Assembly: GCA_029961685.1 (NCBI GenBank) | Contig: JARWKL010000016.1 | Span: 14,824,157-14,888,156, forward strand | Reading direction: 5' to 3' | DNA: 64,000 nt | DNA from: Aristolochia californica | Taxonomy: Eukaryota; Streptophyta; Magnoliopsida; Piperales; Aristolochiaceae | In this document: piece after piece, positions 58,449 through 64,000 of the stretch | Layout of the letters: each line of letters begins with the position of its first letter | Position numbering within the stretch: the stretch's first letter is position 1 | Translations under genes and position numbers: made by a program | The notes under the pieces: model-generated | Database searches by the model: none | Told to the model about the DNA's origin: nothing | Seen by the model: the letters and a program-made list of their open reading frames with translations, nothing else

Positions 58449-58869
58449 TGTTGATTTTCAGGACTCCATGAATTTAGCTCATAGAGAAAAAGGGAAAGAA
58501 ACCCATTGGGAGAAAAACTGGAGAAAGAAGGGTTATAGAATTGATTCTTCCTTACTTTATAGATTTATGAAACTATAATATTACAATAATACCCCTAAAC
58601 TTAGGGTTTAAGGTTTAGGATTTTAACCGTGAAACTTTAACTTAATTACATGAATGCCATCTCTATGAGATGACTCTTTATTTACCATCCTGTCATCAAT
58701 GTATGTGGGCCTATGGACCTTTTCCTTGATCTATGGGCCTTGAGCCCATCTTCTACATCTCTTGGATCCATGGGTCTTCCTTGGTCATATGGGGTTGGTC
58801 CCATCTTCTTATACACTTTGATATGTGAGTCTTCCTTGGTCGTGTGGGCTTGGGCCCTGTCTTCCAACA
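58449..58869 (-). repeat. LTR shared by telo-LTR copies 3 and 4
   Basis: 421 bp, TGTTGATTTTCAGG...TCTTCCAACA on the plus strand. Telomere-type units at 58611-58629. It has a primer binding site on one side and a polypurine tract (minus TTTGAGGGGGAG) on the other, so it serves as 5' LTR of one copy and 3' LTR of the next. Confidence 0.85.
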
Positions 58870-59265
58870 CTCCCCCTCAAACTGGAGGTGAGAGAATAGC
58901 ATGAACTCCCAGCTTGCTGCAAATGAAGTATAAAATCTTTTTTTTTTTGTATAATATGCCTTCATCTTCCAACACTCCCCCTCATGTTGGTGCTCTCGTT
59001 CATGAAGCCCAGTTAGTATAATATCAGTGAGAGAAAAATCACTCCTAGACGCTAAAACATTGCTTTGAATTGTCTACCTCCACCACCGTGTCCCTCCATA
59101 GGACAACGACTCTCAAGTGGTAGAGTAATATATGATATTAATGGGGGTAGTAACATAAATATAACAATAAGTTCCTCCGTCATGGATTTCCAACCATAAA
59201 AATTTTGATATTTTTTACGGGGTTGAAGTTCCTCCGTCATGGACTCCCAACCAAAAAAAAATTCC
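58870..59265 (-). mobile_element. telo-LTR family, copy 4 (3' interior fragment)
   Basis: Corresponds to 54693-55110 of copy 3: the same order of polypurine tract, CACCACCGTGTCCCTCCA, ATTAATGGGGGTAGTAACAT and the start of the 61-bp repeat. It breaks off at about 59265 in an A-run. Confidence 0.8.
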
Positions 59266-60017
59266 GCTTCCTCTGCCTCTCCACCGGTAACTCACTCAGT
59301 GAACCACCACGGATGATGCGCTCTTTGATTCCGTCCTCCTCACCCTCTCCCATCACCTGACACCACACACGTGCCGCAGAGCGCAGATCTTTCCCCCAAC
59401 CAAGTCATTGCATTTGTCATCACCATCACTGTTGAGATTGTCGTCAGCATTTGCCGGCTATCCGCATCGAGTGTCATCGTTCTGTCTCGCTAGAGCCAAC
59501 CCAAAACCCCTTCATCTTCCTCTATTTCGATCTTCCCCCAGCCATCACCGTTAACATTATTGTTGTCACCCTCAACACCACCATCAGCTAGTGCCTTCGT
59601 TGCTTCGTCTACCATCATCTCACTGTATTCCAACTCTTCGCTCGTAGCTAGACATAGTCACCGCCTCCTTCCCAAGTATGCCACCTTCATTCCCTCTGAC
59701 TCTATTTCGACCATCACCTCCGTGGTCGTTGTCTTAGTCGACCTTCAACCCTACCGTTGTCGTCACAACCTCTGCCACCCGTTGTCATTGTTGGCACCAT
59801 CGACTGGTAGATCCCTCGCCCTATTTGCATCTCTCGTCGAGCTTCAATTAATCAACCTGATGAATCGAAGCCCTAAAGGGGAATTTTGCAAGTTCGACAA
59901 GAAAAAAAGAAGAAGAATGGTGGTGTCAATTTCTTGGGAACATAACACAAAGAAGACTACCCAACCTATGTTTTATCAACAGAAAAAAAAAAAAAAAAAC
60001 TCATAGTCAACGGCTGC
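59266..60017. other. C/T-rich stretch without a supported gene
   Basis: Ser/Pro/Thr-rich open frames on the plus strand, for example 59560-60006, arise from C/T-rich sequence and show no domain. It ends with a poly-A run at about 59981-59999. Confidence 0.5.
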
Positions 60018-60470
60018 TCTTCTGCATCTCTTTACCGGACGATGCACTCTCTTCGATTTCATTTGTGCCAATCGCTAACAATGCCATTGCTCTTCCACAT
60101 CTCTTCATTGGATGATGCGTTCTCTTCCATTCAGTCTGCCCCAGCCACTACCAGTACCGTTACTCTTTCACATCTCTTCACCAGACAATGTGTTCTCTTC
60201 GATTCCATCTGCCCCAATTACTATTAGTGTCGTTGTTCTTCCACATATGTTACCAGATGATGTATTCTCTATGATTTTGTCCTCCCCAGCCCCTACCAAT
60301 GTCACTGCTCTTCCACATTTCTTTACCAAACAATGCGTCTCTTCAATTCCGTCTGCCCCAGTTGCAACCAGTGTCACTGCTCTTCCACATCTCTTCCCTG
60401 AACAATGTGTTTTCTCTGATTCTCTCCACCCCCAACCGTTGTTAGTGCCCCTGCTCTTCCAGTCCTTTTG
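60018..60470. repeat. 72-73 bp minisatellite, about six copies
   Basis: TCTTC(C/T) unit starts lie at 60018, 60091, 60164, 60237, 60309, 60381 and 60455. Each unit contains CACATCTCTTCAC and GATTCC(A/G)TCTGCCCCA-like words. Units differ by 10-25 percent. Confidence 0.93.
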
Positions 60471-63079
60471 CTTCCAAGAACCCTTGAAACAAATCTCCTT
60501 ATATAGCCAAGGCCATGTTCACAATTTCAGTTGCTACGAGACAAGATTGGTTTCTCTAACAGTGACTTATTGGAGGGGACATGATAAGGGATAAACATAA
60601 TTCATTCAGTTATTGGATAAGATCCAATTAGATTTATCCCATGTTGTATTTATCTTTTGATGTAATATCTTTTCTATTCAAAATTTTATAAATACCACCC
60701 TTAATCAATTGTAATGGTATGGTTCAATTCTCTCACCCATTCTTGTGATAGAAAAAGAGTAGGGATGGGAACGGATCATATTTGGGTTGTGTCTAGTTCG
60801 GGCCAATTTGAACCCAACCTACCTTTAGTCATATTTACTTGAGGTACGATAACTCAGCCAAAAAAAAAAAAAGAAATTGGGGAGAAAATCCTAAATTGTT
60901 ATTTTACATATTTTTAAAGTTAGAGAAGTTTAACAACAATGCTATTTAAATAGTTTTACTCATAGGAATATTATGAAATATTGCAAACTTAAGGCGAGAT
61001 ACAAAATTAGGGGCAAAAATCTAGGGCATTATATGTAAAATAATTATATTCAAATGTCAATATAATTTATAAATATAAGTATTAATTACGTATAAGGTAA
61101 GTCGTACATGCTCGAGTTATGAAAGGAAAAAAATTATGGTTTTTTTTTTTTTTTTTTTGTTGCAAAGTAGGAGAGAAGTTGGTGATAATGATAATGAACA
61201 TAATTCAAGGACGTCTTAACCATATGTAAAATATTTAAACCTAAAAAATAGGTATAAAATTATGCAAAATGCAAAGCAAAGAAAAAGAGACACTATCAAA
61301 AGGTGGCAGTCATGAAGGGTAAGAGGTCCACTTAAAATAAATATAAATAAATATAAAGTAGATGTTCCAAATCTCATCTTTTAATATTTGATATAGCATT
61401 CGCATCAAAGCTCGATAGAAAAATGGTACAAATTCGGGTTCTATGGTGTAAATCATCTACAATAAGAGTTCTTTCAACAACAAGTTTTTTTTTTTCTAGA
61501 CGAAGGGGACCGAAATTTTGTTTGAATTAAGATAAAAAAGTGATAATATATACTAGTCATTCCTTGTGTTAAACAACTTATGTCACACTTGGTACTCTCT
61601 CTCTCTCTCTAACCAATATGGTGCTTTAATACAATCTTAATTCATAATTGGTTTGAGATAATTGGATATGATTTCCTTATTTAAGGTGAAATCTTCTATT
61701 ATAGTGCAGATTAGTGTCTAACTCATGGCATTTTTTTAAACCTTATATCAAATGATGGGTAAGTGGGGTTTAGACCATCACAGTCACTAACTAACACCAG
61801 ATTATCTCACCTTACACTAATCCAGCAAGAGACAATCAGAAACTGTGATTCACCACCTCCATGTATTGGGTTTGCTTCATTGCAAAGAAATTTGGTATCA
61901 TCTTATAAAAGTCTTGAAAATAAAAGAGTGGTGGGTGTGATGGTCCTCAATTCATTCCACTCATAATGCAGTAAAAGGGATGGAAGCCAAACCAGTACAA
62001 AGAAGCAGACGACAAGCAATATCAATTGATAGGGATGAAGTTTTGGTCCACTTACAAGAAAAGCTAGTTAACAACAATAATTAAGTAGAGGAAGCTTCAT
62101 TGGGTTTCATTAACCAATTCTTGAGCTCACTTCATGCTTGAAATTTGAATGAGACGTATCACCCAGACACCAACCGCTGCTTATTCTAATCACATTATTA
62201 TTTCTATACTTCACTTGCTGCAATGACTTTACAATAACTAGTTATTTTGTTACTACAGATGAAGAGTCCAAATAATGTGACACCCAGTAGTTGTAAGCTC
62301 ATTTGATCTTTAAAAAACACCCAGAGAGGTGAGGACAATCAGTGATCAGAACACAACTCTTTATGTATCCCTCCCTGGGAAGTGAACTTTCAATTCTTTC
62401 TCCCTGAACATGTCCTTTTTTCCAGTGTGAATAGACATCCAAGCATGACCCACCCACCACTTCAATGAAATCTGTCTTACTTTACCATAAAATCCAATTC
62501 AGACGAAGCTTTGGCTGCTTCATGAAGTGTCCCTGCAGTTTGGGTCTGCAGTTGAACAGTGATAGACTTGTGACAGACTCGTCAGAATAGGCCAATGTAA
62601 GTTAAATTTGTTAGAAAGAAGCATTTAGTTCTGTCTCTACTCTTCTCTCATCTCCTCCCATGTGAGTTCTCAGTTTTCTTCCTATACATCAACTGCACTC
62701 TCCGTTGGCTTTCAATGCCTCAATCATAGTCACCGGCTTTAACATAATTATCCCTTTTTTTTTTTTTTTTCGTTTTCTTTTGTTTTGATTTTCAACTATC
62801 AGTTTCATATTAATCAGGTATAATATAATAATGAAAGAAAGATGAAAGAAGAGGAAGCAATCTATTATACACCTTCTTAATAGATTTCAGGCGTTTGCAT
62901 TCCTATGTTTCCTCGGCATAAGATTTAAAATCAGAGAGAAAGGAAGAGATGTAATGAGAAAGAAAAGGTAGAAAAAATTTCCCACCGGTAGTCAACCCTT
63001 GTTTCGTCTCCCACATCGCTCTCAATCACTCTCCGCTCCATTTTTTCATCTGGGTTTTTCTTCTTATCTGTTTGAATAC
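60471..63079. other. stretch without recognised genes, 3' flank of the BEL1-like gene
   Basis: AT-rich. It holds a (T)n run at 61140-61158, (CT)n at 61594-61610 and a (T)n run near 62757. 60585-60760 (GATAAGATCCAATTAG..., TATAAATACC) looks like the end of an old LTR but has no partner. The last few hundred bases probably include the 3' UTR of the homeobox gene. Confidence 0.5.
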
Positions 63080-63634
63080 CTAGCAGCCACCGAAATCTCT
63101 AACAGAGAACCGCGTCTTGTCGGGGACGTTGCCCTGGTGCCGGAGGCCCAGCGTGAGGGACACGTCCCCGGCGCCGCCGAACCGGGCGCGGGTGGAGCCC
63201 AGCTGGGCGACGCTGCTGGTGGTCCCGAACTCGTTCATGCGGCACGTGGCGGAGTCAGCTTGATCGTGGTCCAAGGCGGGGGTGATGTCGTCGACGGCGG
63301 CGAAGTCGGCTTGGTTTTCCGAGAAGAGATGCTGCTGGTGTCTATTGATTGCCGCCTGTGAAGGGTCGTTGTCGTGGGCATTGATTTCGGATCTTTTGGC
63401 TGTGGGATGTGTAGCTGTTGCCACTGCAGCAACAGTGCTCGCAGTGGCTGCTACTGCTGGCCCTCCTGCTGCCGCTGTTGTTGTTGTGGCTGCTGTTGTT
63501 GGCGTTGGTGTTTGTGCTCTCTCTGGTTGTTCTGTTTCTCTCTCTTCTTCCACCTCTTTCGTCTCTTGCTGGTACATCTCTTCGACCATAGGTTTCCACA
63601 ACCGGACCCTGGCATTAATGAACCAGTTCGACAC
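63080..63634 (-). CDS. BEL1-like homeodomain protein, last exon
   Basis: The minus-strand exon starts after a CATATATAG acceptor at 63634 and ends with TAG at 63080. It encodes 184 residues: [20 protein letters not shown], the third helix of the TALE homeodomain (WFINAR) and the BEL-specific tail, then an acidic helix, a Thr/Ala-rich low-complexity run (about residues 43-75), and the C-terminal VSLTLGLRH motif followed by [12 protein letters not shown]1-like factors pair with KNOX proteins and bind TGAC-type sites in meristem and organ patterning. The rest of the homeodomain and the SKY/BELL regions lie beyond the window. No defects were seen, so the gene may be functional. Confidence 0.93.
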   Translation of the reverse strand: MSNWFINARVRLWKPMVEEMYQQETKEVEEERETEQPERAQTPTPTTAATTTTAAAGGPAVAATASTVAAVATATHPTAKRSEINAHDNDPSQAAINRHQQHLFSENQADFAAVDDITPALDHDQADSATCRMNEFGTTSSVAQLGSTRARFGGAGDVSLTLGLRHQGNVPDKTRFSVRDFGGC

Positions 63635-64000
63635 CTATATATGAAAACAATGGATGAATGGAAACATCAGGAGAGAGAAAGAGAGACAGTGAGGGGGGCT
63701 CAGCATTAATGATGCAGAATGATTTGAATGAATAATGGGTGAGGGTCTTTCTTTTTGTAAGCATTGTGTTTATGAAGGCTGCCTCTGTGTGTGGTGCCTG
63801 TGTAAGAATGACATCTTGTTCTTTTCTTCAGATCAGAGACTTAATTCTTTTCTTCAAATTGGATAGAGACAGAGATGCAGGATTGAAATTTCAAAGAAAA
63901 ACAAAAAATCTCCCAAGCTAAACCCTAATAAATAAAAAAGATTTATTTATTTTGACTTGAGTAGGTGATTACTCTTGATAGTTGTTCTACTTCTACTTTT
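63635..64000 (-). other. intron of the BEL1-like gene (partial)
   Basis: Sequence upstream of the last exon on the minus strand has no coding frame and ends in a normal acceptor. BEL1-like genes have an intron at this point in the homeodomain. Confidence 0.75.

Larger units (their letters stand above)
54214..58869 (-). mobile_element. telo-LTR family, copy 3, with a nested hAT element
   Basis: The 3' LTR is 54214-54692 and the 5' LTR is 58449-58869. The interior (about 1.9 kb after removing the hAT element) is non-coding and holds a 61-bp tandem repeat and a CTCGG tract (55500-55700). PBS at 58437-58448, polypurine tract TTGAGGGGGAG just above 54692. Outer flanks do not match as a target duplication because another family fragment adjoins the 5' LTR. 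Confidence 0.82.

Noticed and set aside
60760..60840. hAT-like end (GTAGGGATGGGAACGG) and a similar one near 5145
   Set aside because: No inverted partner or 8-bp target duplication was found.
63282..63709. Plus-strand frames opposite the BEL1-like exon (Ala/Val- or Cys-rich)
   Set aside because: Mirror images of the Thr/Ala-rich run of the real exon.

Overview
The window is eukaryotic plant nuclear DNA, very probably from a flowering plant. The evidence is GT-AG introns, a plant-type BTB/POZ gene, a BEL1-like homeobox exon, the tRNA-iMet-type primer binding site TGGTATCAGAGC next to many LTRs, and plant-style Ty3/gypsy, Ty1/copia, TRIM, Mutator-like, hAT and PIF/Harbinger elements. The species cannot be named from the sequence alone. 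Host genes are few: one apparently intact two-exon BTB/POZ gene (34926-37390, +), a decayed inositol-polyphosphate 5-phosphatase (52598-54213, +), and the last exon of a BEL1-like homeodomain gene (63080-63634, -). Almost everything else is transposon or its debris.

Layout. 1-4950: 5' part of a Ty3/gypsy element on the minus strand, broken by frameshifts. 5639-10134: a complete-length but dead copia element (-) with 204-bp LTRs. 10860-15505: a second dead copia (-). 16243-17252: tandem repeats that carry retroelement primer binding sites. 17878-21140: a plus-strand, non-autonomous copia element with gag, no pol, and in its place apparently captured host sequence, including a tryptophan-rich WG/GW-like stretch. 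21141-22247: piece of a non-autonomous LTR family with a 321-bp TRIM inside it. 22790-24045: a PIF/Harbinger-type element with TTA target duplications. 24050-25717: another non-autonomous LTR relative. 25718-29981: copia (+) with nearly full pol but many stops. 29982-34925: mostly featureless, with a 181-bp tandem duplication. 34926-37390: BTB gene.

39242-52200 is the most informative block. A plus-strand copia element was split inside its integrase (41025/50204) by a 9.2-kb minus-strand non-autonomous LTR element. That element was itself split by two Mutator-like elements (42422-46952 and 47413-49329), each with long TIRs and a perfect 9-bp target duplication. The copia lies just 5' of the 5-phosphatase pseudogene. 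The pseudogene's stop codon directly abuts another copy of the same LTR family (54214-58869), which in turn contains a 1.84-kb hAT element (56248-58085) carrying exons of a Rhizobiales-like phosphatase gene. A further fragment (58870-59265) sits in tandem behind the shared LTR. 59266-63079 holds low-complexity and minisatellite DNA and the 3' flank of the BEL1-like gene.

The recurring non-autonomous family has LTRs with a TATA box preceded by plant telomere-type repeats (telo-box-like). In its best copy the primer binding site lies in the loop of a perfect 17-bp inverted repeat. With the WG/GW-carrying copia and the captured phosphatase exons, these are the most notable observations. All conclusions are from reading the sequence; no database search was possible.
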